Below, piece after piece: positions 44,157-52,467 of a stretch of 64,000 bases of DNA. Where the stretch lies: positions 1,364,001 to 1,428,000 of the forward strand of contig NZ_CP086068.1 in the NCBI RefSeq assembly GCF_020783335.1, read 5' to 3'. The position numbers and the translations under genes are program-made. The stretch is from Mucilaginibacter daejeonensis. Its GTDB lineage: Bacteria; Bacteroidota; Bacteroidia; Sphingobacteriales; Sphingobacteriaceae. Numbering within the stretch: position 1 is the stretch's first letter; each line of letters opens with the position of its first letter. The notes under the pieces are model-generated. The model was given only the letters and a program-made list of their open reading frames with translations. It searched no databases and had not been told where the DNA came from.

Positions 44157-45716
44157 TCAAGTTGCTCGGTATGCCCATAAATGATTATATTGATTGACCA
44201 GCACCCATATCTTTTCGCGGTGAGTGGCCGGGTTGCCGTTACTTGAACCTTGCACGTAAGGTTGTGATAGGGTCGCCGATGCAGCTGCTCCAATAGCACT
44301 GGTGTCGGCTTGATCGGGCGTGAACACGATTGTTGGCACTGAGCCATAATCATAACCGCTGTAGGTCAGCGTGATCGCGGTGACCTTGCCTCCTGATACT
44401 ACCGCCGTGGCCGTGGCCGATGTGCCGTTAGTGTTCAAGCCACCATTAAAACTGACAGTTGGAGCCTTGGTGTACCCGCTGCCGCCATTGGTAAGGGTGA
44501 TGGTTTGCACGTTCACCTTTGGGTCGCGGTAAACACCCTGGGCTATGGCATTAGCGTTACCACCCACAGACGATGACGCATCGATAGTAAGGTTCCTGAA
44601 CTTTGTCGCGCCCGGCACCATCGATGCATTGGCCTGTATGAACAGAAAAAAATTATTGATAAAGTTGCTCAGCTTCGCATCAGTGCTTAATGACCCTTGA
44701 AAACTCATGGTTTGCAATAGGGTGCAATTTTGCAAGCCGACCGGCACTTCACCTTGCCACCCAGTCACGTTGTTGAAGTTCATTGCCTTTAGGTTTACGT
44801 TCGCTGAAATATCGCCGGTACGGTTATAGCTCGTAGCATACGAAATATCATAGCGCTCAATGGATGCCATAGCCCTGATCACAGCAGGAAGCTGGCTATA
44901 GGTGCCACCCACGTTGTAGTGCCCGAACATCTTAAGGCCCGTCAGCAACGAGAAATTTGAGGGCAACCCTTGCGCATCGGTGAACGCTATCTGCATAGTA
45001 AATGAAGTTAGCGCAGCTCCGAACACCGGCCCAATCCTATCAAATTTTGACTCCGCAAAGGTCTTTTGATGATGGTTACCACCCAACCCGAGACTTGTAA
45101 GCGGCATCGTAAATACCACATCCGGTATCACCGTGTTATAGATAGATGCTGTGACAAATACCGTAACCGCGCTGAACGTGGTCAGGTTAGATGGTACAAA
45201 GTTGTTAAAGTCGATACCTGTCAATGCGCCTGAAAGCTGACTTGCCGCATTGCTCAAATTTGAAAGGTTCAGATTAGCCAGGTTCGGCGCATTAGCCAAT
45301 GCAAGGCTCTGCGTATTGATCTTGATCGTACTTATCTCCAATCCTACCAACAGGTTGGTGTCAAAGTAAAAGATCACCGTGCGCAAAAGGCTGCTATTAT
45401 TGTCCGCGTAAGCTTTTCTGTTCGTCCAACCTGCCGGTACTGTAAAACTGGTCGACGGGCCTTTCTTGTAAAGGGTGAACGAATGAACGCCACTATCCAA
45501 GAACGTGTTGTAAGTATCGAACGACCCATCACCCCAACTGATCCGCACAGTAGTGGCCTGTGAGAACCTCAACGTAAGTGTACTCACGTTGTTGGAATAG
45601 ATATTCTCCGGGAAGTTATTACCCGTATGAAGTATCCTTAACGAGTAGATGCTACCCACTATCTTGTTATTGACATTGCGGGTCATCCACCCGTTAACGG
45701 CCCTCCTGATCGACAT
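44157..45716 (-). CDS. Phage tail fibre / receptor-binding protein candidate
   Basis: A 519-residue protein at the distal end of the fibre block. The N-terminus (MSIRRAVNGWMTRN) is followed by a PKD-like strand pattern (VRISWGDGSFDTY), then about 250 residues with irregular leucine-rich-repeat-like rhythm (LANAPNLANLNLSNLSNAAS, LKAMNFNNVTGWQGEVP), and C-terminal Gly-rich repeats of the type GGSGYTKAPTVSF seen in phage fibres. LRR-like surfaces in bacterial and phage proteins usually mediate binding; recognition of a host surface structure is inferred. It follows the collagen-like gene by 2 bases. Confidence 0.6.
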   Translation of the reverse strand: MSIRRAVNGWMTRNVNNKIVGSIYSLRILHTGNNFPENIYSNNVSTLTLRFSQATTVRISWGDGSFDTYNTFLDSGVHSFTLYKKGPSTSFTVPAGWTNRKAYADNNSSLLRTVIFYFDTNLLVGLEISTIKINTQSLALANAPNLANLNLSNLSNAASQLSGALTGIDFNNFVPSNLTTFSAVTVFVTASIYNTVIPDVVFTMPLTSLGLGGNHHQKTFAESKFDRIGPVFGAALTSFTMQIAFTDAQGLPSNFSLLTGLKMFGHYNVGGTYSQLPAVIRAMASIERYDISYATSYNRTGDISANVNLKAMNFNNVTGWQGEVPVGLQNCTLLQTMSFQGSLSTDAKLSNFINNFFLFIQANASMVPGATKFRNLTIDASSSVGGNANAIAQGVYRDPKVNVQTITLTNGGSGYTKAPTVSFNGGLNTNGTSATATAVVSGGKVTAITLTYSGYDYGSVPTIVFTPDQADTSAIGAAASATLSQPYVQGSSNGNPATHREKIWVLVNQYNHLWAYRAT

Positions 45717-45718
45717 GC

Positions 45719-46819
45719 CTATTTTATTTTAAAAATGTAATTGTCAGCGATGGCCACATATAGCGCACCACTTGCCGGGTTAGCGAACTGACCCTCATAA
45801 AATATCTTGTTATTAGCAGGCGTGATGCTTGCCAAACCGCTTGATGGGAATGTGGTAGCGTTAAGCGCATTCGCCACATCAGTATCAACGTTCATGAACG
45901 GGATAATACCAGTAGAGGTATTGAGCGTACCGTCATCAACGACCGAAACGACACGTTCACCCGAGCCAATGAATGAAGGGTTGGTCTGAACTGTGAGTAG
46001 CGTTTTAGTCAAGCCGTTGATCCTTGCCCGTAAAGTATTAAGCGTGCTGTTATACCATACATCGCCGTTCGATGGTGTTCCAGGATCAGCTCCTGGTACA
46101 AGGTTCAATAAGCTGAAATTCCAACGGGTAGTAATGCTTTGCGCCTGCCCTTTTATCCAGGTAAACCAGTTTTTGATCCGTAATGGTGTAGCTGCATTGG
46201 TGTTATTAGCACCTGCTTGCATCTCCTCATCAGTAGTTATATTGACTGGGCCGGGAATGCCTTGTATGCCCTGAATCCCCTGGTCTCCTTTAGCACCTTG
46301 AATACCTTGATCTCCCTTTACCCCTTGTGCACCGGTCGCTCCTGTATCTCCCTTGACGCCTTGAATACCTTGTATGCCTTGGTCTCCTTTTGGCCCCTGC
46401 GCACCATCAACTCCGGGGTCTCCTTTATCACCCTTCGCGCCGGTCGGGCCTTGCATGCCTTGAACTCCCTGATCACCTTTTGGCCCCTGTGCGCCGTCAA
46501 CTCCGGGGTCTCCTTTATCACCCTTCGCGCCGATTGGGCCTTGTATGCCCTGGTCTCCTTTCGGGCCGGTGGAACCCGGAGGCCCCAACACCGGCTTTTT
46601 GACCAGTCCAGAATTGCTCGTATCCATATGCCATATATACTCTACAATCTCTCCATTTTCCCAAACCCCGACCGTCTTACCCTCTCTGATGGCCAACGGC
46701 ACGAATGCGCAGGCCGCTGCAGGGCTTGCATAGGCAACTGAGCCACCTCCGTAGTATTCATCAACGTTGCCTTTCTCTGTGCGTTTATGCGCGCCCGCTA
46801 TCTCTAATGGTGCTCCCAT
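45719..46819 (-). CDS. Collagen-like phage tail fibre protein
   Basis: A 366-residue protein with 38 uninterrupted Gly-X-Y triplets (about residues 79-192), rich in GPKGDQG, GAKGDKG and GIQGIQ units, forming a predicted collagen triple helix. The N-terminal ~78 residues probably attach to the virion; the C-terminal ~175 residues (after GIPGPV) form a globular trimer head. A 30-residue unit is duplicated in tandem, visible at DNA level as a 90-base period. It stands between two other fibre genes, separated by 2 bases on each side. Confidence 0.8.
   Translation of the reverse strand: MGAPLEIAGAHKRTEKGNVDEYYGGGSVAYASPAAACAFVPLAIREGKTVGVWENGEIVEYIWHMDTSNSGLVKKPVLGPPGSTGPKGDQGIQGPIGAKGDKGDPGVDGAQGPKGDQGVQGMQGPTGAKGDKGDPGVDGAQGPKGDQGIQGIQGVKGDTGATGAQGVKGDQGIQGAKGDQGIQGIQGIPGPVNITTDEEMQAGANNTNAATPLRIKNWFTWIKGQAQSITTRWNFSLLNLVPGADPGTPSNGDVWYNSTLNTLRARINGLTKTLLTVQTNPSFIGSGERVVSVVDDGTLNTSTGIIPFMNVDTDVANALNATTFPSSGLASITPANNKIFYEGQFANPASGALYVAIADNYIFKIK
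46401..46580 (-). repeat. 90-base tandem repeat inside the collagen-like gene
   Basis: The segment starting at 46401 recurs at 46491 with only a few mismatches, a period of 90 bases (30 residues, ten Gly-X-Y triplets). It is coding sequence. Such repeats change copy number easily, altering fibre length. Confidence 0.75.
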
Positions 46820-46821
46820 GG

Positions 46822-48330
46822 TTAATTCAATGCTATTTGATGACGGTGATTGGCGGTGTAGGGCACACCCATTTGCTTGACGTAGATCTTGAAGCCTGCT
46901 ACAGCTACGCCGTCCGCGTCGTTAACGCTCATAGTGCCCTGATAAACGTACTCTGAGGTGATGACCGCGTTGAGCGCGTCAAGGTCAATTACGCTGGCCA
47001 GTGAACGGTTCGGTGCGGTGATGATCACCAGCGTGGTCTGCGCTGTTCCACTGTTCAACACGAACGAATTGCCCGAGCTCGTCAGTTGCTTTCCTGAAAG
47101 CGAACGTGGCGCGGCAGCGGTGGATGGTACCGAAGCGGCAGGTCCGTACCAGGTTGCATAGGTGCCGCTGAAGCTGATGATATTTGAATCCTTGCTACCG
47201 GCCGATATACGGCCTACCGGGTCATCTAGAAAGATGATGTTCTTTTGTATCGGCCCTTGCTCATAGCCCACGGTGCCTTGATAACTGATGGACGCGATAG
47301 CTAGCTTAATAGTATCGTTATAAGACGCCGTGTTTGTCACCTGTGTTCCGTTCTTGCGAATGCTGTAGGCGTTAGCCAGACCTGCACTTTTCTGATTAAA
47401 ACTGAGGGTTATTGTGAGCAATCTTGATTCACCCACCTCGCCGGTCGTTGTTACATTGGGCGTCAAGGTCGCTACTGGTTGGTCATAAGTAGGATGCGGC
47501 ACTAATGCGCCCACCAGAACATCGAAGTCCGTACGTGATGTCACCTTCATAAGGTTTACACCTAGCTTCTCATCCGTGTTAATTTTTAGAGTATCGTCTA
47601 TATCACCCGCATCGATACCATTATCGGCCAGTTCTTTGATAGCTGCAACTATGTTGATCTTATTGGTAGTAGGTAGGTCGTTCAGGTCGCCAATAACTTC
47701 TTCTCCAGGTACCATGTCAACTCCTGCTCCCCAGTCGCCGTTGGTTTTGGGGCCAAATAGTTTGTGTGTGCTGGTATTGATGTAATGGTCGCCGTTCGAT
47801 CCATCGCTCTGATTGGATGGATTTAAAGGGCCGCTAAGTATCGTTCGTCCATTTACGCCAGGGGAACCTGGGTCGCCTTTAGGTCCGGGGGGACCCGCTG
47901 GGCCATTAAGCATCGAAAAGACGAGACGCCAACCTGACGGGCCTTTCTGATAGAAATTACCATTAGCAGTATCTACATAGCTGGCGTTTAGTGTTCCGCT
48001 TGAGGCAGCAGGGATGCCGACACCATAGATGATTTCACTTCCTGAGGCACTTGTTGCAGGCGTATAGGCTTCCGTCCAGGTCCCGCTGCGCTTTTGATAC
48101 AACTTTCCGTTAGTGCTGTTGATCGCTACATCGAGGTCCTTGCCAGTAAGGTCTTGGGGCTTGTCGGTCACGAAAGTGATCTGGGCGCCAGTAGATATTT
48201 GATCTGCGATAAAGCTTCTCAGTTGGGAGAAATTGAATTGCTGGTCGGTGCCGTTCCTTACCAAAACGCTCACGTCGTCGCCATTGACCGAGGTCACGGC
48301 AGGAAGCTCACTTATTCTTTTATCGGGCAT
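46822..48330 (-). CDS. Phage tail fibre protein with short collagen-like stalk
   Basis: A 502-residue virion protein. The N-terminus MPDKRISELPAVTSVNGDD is a common tail-fibre attachment start. Residues about 55-140 hold two similar FYQK/LYQK-type modules (NGKLYQKRSGTWTEAY; NGNFYQKGPSGWRLVF), then a short Gly-X-Y stretch (GPAGPPGPKGDPGSPG, about 143-158), then beta-rich C-terminal domains (LLTITLSFNQKSA, LVIITAPNRSLASV). A host-binding role is inferred. It is encoded 2 bases upstream of the long collagen-like fibre gene and directly after the connector gene. Confidence 0.7.
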   Translation of the reverse strand: MPDKRISELPAVTSVNGDDVSVLVRNGTDQQFNFSQLRSFIADQISTGAQITFVTDKPQDLTGKDLDVAINSTNGKLYQKRSGTWTEAYTPATSASGSEIIYGVGIPAASSGTLNASYVDTANGNFYQKGPSGWRLVFSMLNGPAGPPGPKGDPGSPGVNGRTILSGPLNPSNQSDGSNGDHYINTSTHKLFGPKTNGDWGAGVDMVPGEEVIGDLNDLPTTNKINIVAAIKELADNGIDAGDIDDTLKINTDEKLGVNLMKVTSRTDFDVLVGALVPHPTYDQPVATLTPNVTTTGEVGESRLLTITLSFNQKSAGLANAYSIRKNGTQVTNTASYNDTIKLAIASISYQGTVGYEQGPIQKNIIFLDDPVGRISAGSKDSNIISFSGTYATWYGPAASVPSTAAAPRSLSGKQLTSSGNSFVLNSGTAQTTLVIITAPNRSLASVIDLDALNAVITSEYVYQGTMSVNDADGVAVAGFKIYVKQMGVPYTANHRHQIALN

Positions 48331-48332
48331 GC

Positions 48333-48986
48333 TTAATATAAATTGTCAAAGGGTAAATAGTTGTCGATCTCTGCGATGCCGGTAGGCCCATTAAATTCGG
48401 TACGATCCACAGCTCGTATCCGTGGCCCTGATTGGCGGGCACTTTTATTGCGCTCATTGTAACGCCATAATGGGTAGTCGACCTGCTTTTCCTGTAAGAA
48501 CTTTTCTACTTCGTTAGCATGAGCATTGGCGATACTGCGCTGCTGCTGCACCAACCTGATCACGTCTTGCGTATTCACGGCTTGGGCATTGTCATATTGC
48601 TTGATCACCGGACCGGTCGCTGTGTAATGAACACCATTGCCTTCAATGAAACGTGCAAAGGTGAAATATGCCAATGTGGGTATCAGTCCCTCGTATACTA
48701 AGCTGTAACCGTAGCTGTCGGTATACTCACAGCCGTTGAATAGCTTTTTATAAACTTGAGGAGCGTCGGCTGTCATCGCTCCATCTGTATCGAAATATTT
48801 GATCAACTGGTAGTAAAGCGGGTAGCCTAAAAAGGGCTTGAGGTCCAGCTCCTGAGCTTTTTTAATGTATACCTGCAGGCGTTCAGGTTTTACGTTGATC
48901 GAGATATCTTCAAATTGCTGTAAAAGGGAAGGAGTAAGCATTAACGAGGTGCTGGCCGGAGGTGTGGAGGTTATATTTTCAGACAT
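48333..48986 (-). CDS. Phage head-tail connector-like protein
   Basis: A 217-residue mainly helical protein. The segment LDLKPFLGYPLYYQLIKYF followed by VYKKLFNGCEYT and GLIPTLAYFTFARFIEGNG resembles the DUF6712-type proteins encoded beside portal genes in Bacteroidetes phages, where a connector/adaptor role is likely. The C-terminal region (PLWRYNERNKSARQSGPRI) is basic. It is downstream of the portal gene by 21 bases, supporting a neck function. Assignment is by pattern and context. Confidence 0.5.
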   Translation of the reverse strand: MSENITSTPPASTSLMLTPSLLQQFEDISINVKPERLQVYIKKAQELDLKPFLGYPLYYQLIKYFDTDGAMTADAPQVYKKLFNGCEYTDSYGYSLVYEGLIPTLAYFTFARFIEGNGVHYTATGPVIKQYDNAQAVNTQDVIRLVQQQRSIANAHANEVEKFLQEKQVDYPLWRYNERNKSARQSGPRIRAVDRTEFNGPTGIAEIDNYLPFDNLY

Positions 48987-49007
48987 AGCTGTTAAGCGAA
49001 ATAGATG

Positions 49008-50300
49008 TTAGTTATTGAATGCGACCATGGCCTCCGCTTCGGCTTGCTTGAAACCATAAGCATGTACCAGGACGGCTGTTTTGTTGACTGACGGCAGGTC
49101 AGAAAGTAGGATCTGATTGATACTGCTTCCGGCCGACATGCCCGCGCTATCATCGGCCACGTTGCCGGGTACAGGTAGTATGTTCCAATTTTCCGCAGGG
49201 TTCAGTGTGATGTGATAATGGCTAAAGATCTCTTTGAATATCTCGCTTAGTTCAAGCCTGTCAGGTGCAGTGTTATCGTTAAACTCTCGTATGGCCTCTT
49301 TCTTTTCACCTCCATTGCTTAAACCTGACGCTTTATCAGCATTGATCAGTTCCTTTGGGACAGAGAAGCCTTTGATGATCCGGGCTTCTACCGATCGTTC
49401 AGTGGTCTCAAAAAGCTTGTCATTGTTTTGGATGGCGTAGGGTTTGAACTCTGGCTTGGAGGCCTCATCCTCATATTCGATCACGATAATTTTTTGAGCG
49501 CTTTTTGCACCTTGAAATGCTCCCAGGTCCTTTTCCAGTTGTGAAGGAGCGTTGCTTAGGCCTAACGGACCGTTGTCCGGTGTCGAGTTATCGGCCTCCT
49601 CACGTCGGGCCTGCATGAATAACATGGTGGATGGAAGAAAGCCGGTCGTTACCTCACGATTGTTGAAGGTCTTGATGCCGGCTTCGGTCTCGAAATCCTC
49701 CCAAACGCTGTCGGCCTCGATCAGTGGATAGTCATCAACCTCCGGATTGAAGTAATAAAGCTGGCCTTTGTATTGGTCCCATCCGCCGGCTTTGATCACT
49801 TGTTGATCGATCACCTCGGGGGTAGGGTCATACGAATCAATGAAGTGTATCTTCGAGCGCATGACATGCTTCCAGCTTTTGCGCCCCCAATCATTGTAGA
49901 TCGCGTACTGGCCAGCGGTCTCGGCAATGTCGGTGTTACCCATGCGGATGTCCTCAAATCTTACATAATGAGCAGAGCATATCTGGTAGTTAGCATTGTA
50001 GTTCACGTGGATGCCAAAGCCTGAGAACAAGGCCTTATCGGTAGCTACGGCTTTGAGCAGCTTGGCAAGGGTCAGTCCTTTGCTGTTGATCACCTTGGAA
50101 GCAAGTTCGGCACATTCAAAGCCGTTGCCGGCTATAAATTTGGCGCGTTTGTTCCAGCAATCTTTTGCCGTTGGCGATGCGGCCACCAACTCCAGCATAC
50201 GTTGTGGATAGGCATTGTCGCTATCATAATTCAGTATACCGTAAGTTTGGTTGGGCCGCACCTTTATACGGCGTTCTATTTGTGGTAGGTAGGTCTTCAT
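49008..50300 (-). CDS. Phage portal protein
   Basis: A 430-residue protein. Portals form the dodecameric ring at the capsid vertex through which DNA passes. Family-like elements are the N-terminal YGILNYDSDNAYPQRMLEL, the middle FSGFGIHVNYN, the segment LEKDLGAFQGAKSAQKIIVI, and the stem/crown region PKELINADKASGLSNGGEKK followed by AIREFNDNTAPDR, as in SPP1-type portals. I chose ATG 50300 (MKTYLPQIERR); the longer frame starts at a GTG three codons upstream. It lies after the capsid and tail-tube-like genes, unlike the usual portal-protease-capsid order. Confidence 0.75.
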   Translation of the reverse strand: MKTYLPQIERRIKVRPNQTYGILNYDSDNAYPQRMLELVAASPTAKDCWNKRAKFIAGNGFECAELASKVINSKGLTLAKLLKAVATDKALFSGFGIHVNYNANYQICSAHYVRFEDIRMGNTDIAETAGQYAIYNDWGRKSWKHVMRSKIHFIDSYDPTPEVIDQQVIKAGGWDQYKGQLYYFNPEVDDYPLIEADSVWEDFETEAGIKTFNNREVTTGFLPSTMLFMQARREEADNSTPDNGPLGLSNAPSQLEKDLGAFQGAKSAQKIIVIEYEDEASKPEFKPYAIQNNDKLFETTERSVEARIIKGFSVPKELINADKASGLSNGGEKKEAIREFNDNTAPDRLELSEIFKEIFSHYHITLNPAENWNILPVPGNVADDSAGMSAGSSINQILLSDLPSVNKTAVLVHAYGFKQAEAEAMVAFNN

Positions 50301-50311
50301 TATTATCACCT

Positions 50312-50412
50312 CATCCCAAGCCCTCCCGCGTAAGTGGGGGCTGTAAGGGTAGCTTGTTAGATAGTTAAAAGGTCAGTGTAAGCCCTCCTTTGAGCAGGAG
50401 GGTTGGGAGGGA
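50312..50412. repeat. REP-like inverted repeat pair between phage genes
   Basis: Two related CCCTCC-rich elements face each other: CCCAAGCCCTCCCGCGTAAG at about 50317-50336 and, on the other strand, CCCAACCCTCCTGCTCAAAG from about 50406 downward. Each can form a short hairpin. They resemble dispersed intergenic repeats of Bacteroidetes chromosomes more than phage sequence. Confidence 0.55.
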
Positions 50413-50416
50413 TGTT

Positions 50417-51010
50417 TTAAGCGGTCAACGCTTCCAGGGCTGCTAACGTGCTGTCATAGGTAGCTGAGCCGCCACCTTCAGGAGCGATGGACACAGCACG
50501 TGGTGGATACGGCTCACGAAGTTTATCAGGGTTGGTAAGCTTCAGTTTATAGCCACCTTCCAGACCCTCGTCGGCCGCGTTACGCTCCGCCTCGGTCAAG
50601 ATCAGGCTATTCACGGCGCCGAACAACTCGATGGCCGAGTCGCTGCCTTTGTAATTGTTGACCACCACGGCTTTAACACGACCGTAACCCATGGCTCGTA
50701 GTTGCGCTTTCACGTCCACCGACAGACCGGCGATGTTGAAATCGATCTCCTCGGTGTAGCGTGGACCTACCTGCGTTTTGGCCAGTTTAGACATGGCGTT
50801 GAAGCTGTTATTGGTGCCTTCAAATTTGAACACCTTGCCGCTACCCACTTTGTCCAGGTCGTCGATGATCAATGGATTTGCGGTGTTGTAAGTGATCTTG
50901 ATCTCATCTTCATTGAAGATATAGATCACATCTTCGATACCGGAAGTAACGGGCGTTGCTGTACCGAGACTGAACCCGGCGTTTATCTTATTAAAAACAG
51001 ATGTTGGCAT
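50417..51010 (-). CDS. Phage tail-tube-like structural protein
   Basis: A 197-residue beta-rich protein located between major capsid and portal genes. It contains IEDVIYIFNEDEIKITYNT, YTEEIDFNIAGLSVDVKAQL, GYGRVKAVVVNNYKGSDSA and ends with a flexible Gly/Ser/Ala tail. The pattern and size fit major tail proteins that polymerise into the tail tube, but a neck protein cannot be excluded. It is encoded about 100 bases downstream of the capsid gene and separated from the portal gene by a repeat pair. Confidence 0.5.
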   Translation of the reverse strand: MPTSVFNKINAGFSLGTATPVTSGIEDVIYIFNEDEIKITYNTANPLIIDDLDKVGSGKVFKFEGTNNSFNAMSKLAKTQVGPRYTEEIDFNIAGLSVDVKAQLRAMGYGRVKAVVVNNYKGSDSAIELFGAVNSLILTEAERNAADEGLEGGYKLKLTNPDKLREPYPPRAVSIAPEGGGSATYDSTLAALEALTA

Positions 51011-51108
51011 ATTTGATTATTTGTTTGATCGGTATAATGCAGTTTTGCGATCGGATAAAGAATAGAGTTTATGCTGAATATGCTTTTTGGCATATAAGTT
51101 AGCATGTA

Positions 51109-52314
51109 TTATACAGCTGACAGGTAAAATATCTCGTTAAAGAATTTGGCGTTGACCGCGGCCTTCATACGTGCTTTCATGCGCACCACGTTGTCGTTAG
51201 TGTAAGGCTTCATGTATACGGTCGATAGTTCGCTCTGATCGCCCAGCAGATCCACACCCAGGAACAGGTTAGATGACCTTGCACCGAGGATGGTATTGGC
51301 TTGCCAATGGTTCATCAGTTGAAGTGGTACGCCCAGGTAGTCCATCTTCTTTTTGTCGGTAAAGGCGTTCAGTACGTTAGTAGCACTGTTGGCTTGTGCC
51401 TGAGCATAAGCGTAGCCCACGTGTAACGGGATCTGCAGGTTGAAATCTTCCTGAGCACGGTCGGCCGGGTCAAGTTGGGAGAACACGCCGCTCAATACAC
51501 CTAATACGTTGCTGGCATTGATAAAGCTGATGGTCGCGGTGCCCGATGTGCCGCTGAATGTTGCTGCCTTGCGGGTATTGATCTCGTTATAGTTACGCAC
51601 CAACTGGAAGGTTGTGGCATTAAGCACCTTGATAAAGTAAGATTGACCTACGATGCTTACACCAGCGCCATTGGTAGTATCGGTGATGCTACCTGCAGCT
51701 GATACGGTCACCACGTCCCCATCGCTTAGTGCTGAAGTACTTGTGACGGTCACCACGCCGGTATTGCTAATGGCTGCGGCCGACATGGAGGTGCTGCTTT
51801 TGCCAAGCCCAACTTTATAAGTGCCTGAATTGGCTGCGATAGTTGGTAACAGACCACTGAACGCTGAAGTGAAAGTTGCCTCTTTAGTGGCGCCTTTGCC
51901 CAACCAGTATAAACGCTCGTTGGCGATCTGGATCTTGGTAAGGTAGCGTTGTACCATAAAGTCTGATAGGTCCACCACGCCTTCATAATCGCTGAACGCG
52001 CCCGGTGCCAGTCGCTGTGATTCCCAGCTTTGTACCAGTTTGTCCCATTGTTCCTGCTTCATGAACTCGTAAGTAACAGGATCAAGATACATCTCATCTT
52101 GTTTGGCGGTGGTGCCCTGGTCATTGAAAATGCCCGATGGGTCTTGTAGCTTCACGTCGTCGTCAACATCAAGGATCACGCGTTTTGATTTTACATCGTT
52201 GATCACCGTGAGCAGACCACGTTTCACTGAGTCGGCCTCAAGCAACGTGCTGGCCATGAACCCGGCCAGCGCTTCGCCGGCGTAGGTGTTGTTGGTAAAA
52301 GTAAATTGAGCCAT
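51109..52314 (-). CDS. Phage major capsid protein
   Basis: A 401-residue protein placed directly after the ClpP-type protease/scaffold gene, the usual position of the major head protein. The N-terminal part (GFMASTLLEADSVKRGLLTV, QGTTAKQDEMYLDPV) and the C-terminal part (YLGVPLQLMNHWQANTILG, VRMKARMKAAVNAKFFNEIF) look like the P- and A-domains of an HK97-type shell protein. Residues about 171-265 are a Thr/Ser/Val-rich beta insertion that interrupts the core and probably forms an external domain. Fold is inferred, not demonstrated. Confidence 0.75.
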   Translation of the reverse strand: MAQFTFTNNTYAGEALAGFMASTLLEADSVKRGLLTVINDVKSKRVILDVDDDVKLQDPSGIFNDQGTTAKQDEMYLDPVTYEFMKQEQWDKLVQSWESQRLAPGAFSDYEGVVDLSDFMVQRYLTKIQIANERLYWLGKGATKEATFTSAFSGLLPTIAANSGTYKVGLGKSSTSMSAAAISNTGVVTVTSTSALSDGDVVTVSAAGSITDTTNGAGVSIVGQSYFIKVLNATTFQLVRNYNEINTRKAATFSGTSGTATISFINASNVLGVLSGVFSQLDPADRAQEDFNLQIPLHVGYAYAQAQANSATNVLNAFTDKKKMDYLGVPLQLMNHWQANTILGARSSNLFLGVDLLGDQSELSTVYMKPYTNDNVVRMKARMKAAVNAKFFNEIFYLSAV

Positions 52315-52324
52315 AGATTGGTAC

Positions 52325-52350
52325 CCCTCAGCCCCCTAAAGGAGGAGTGA
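52325..52350. repeat. Single REP-like element upstream of the capsid gene
   Basis: CCCCTCAGCCCCCTAAAGGA (from 52325) is a half-palindromic, C-rich element of the kind common between Bacteroidetes chromosomal genes. It lies in the 153-base gap between the capsid and protease genes; the rest of that gap shows no gene. Confidence 0.45.
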
Positions 52351-52467
52351 TCGATAGGTTGTGACTTTTTTTAGGGATAAAAGTGCCCTGACGGACGGTT
52401 AAGTAGTGATAAGGTTGAGGTGCGACCGGTAGTTGGCCGGCCGTATCGTATGATATGTGTTGTGAGG

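Noticed and set aside
46260..46580. CRISPR-like direct repeats
   Set aside because: The repeat period is 90 bases in frame with Gly-X-Y codons and without unique spacers, so it is coding repetition, not a CRISPR array.
46217..46741. 174-codon plus-strand open frame with repeated residues
   Set aside because: It is the complement of the collagen-like Gly-X-Y repeats; the apparent repeats are an echo of that coding sequence.
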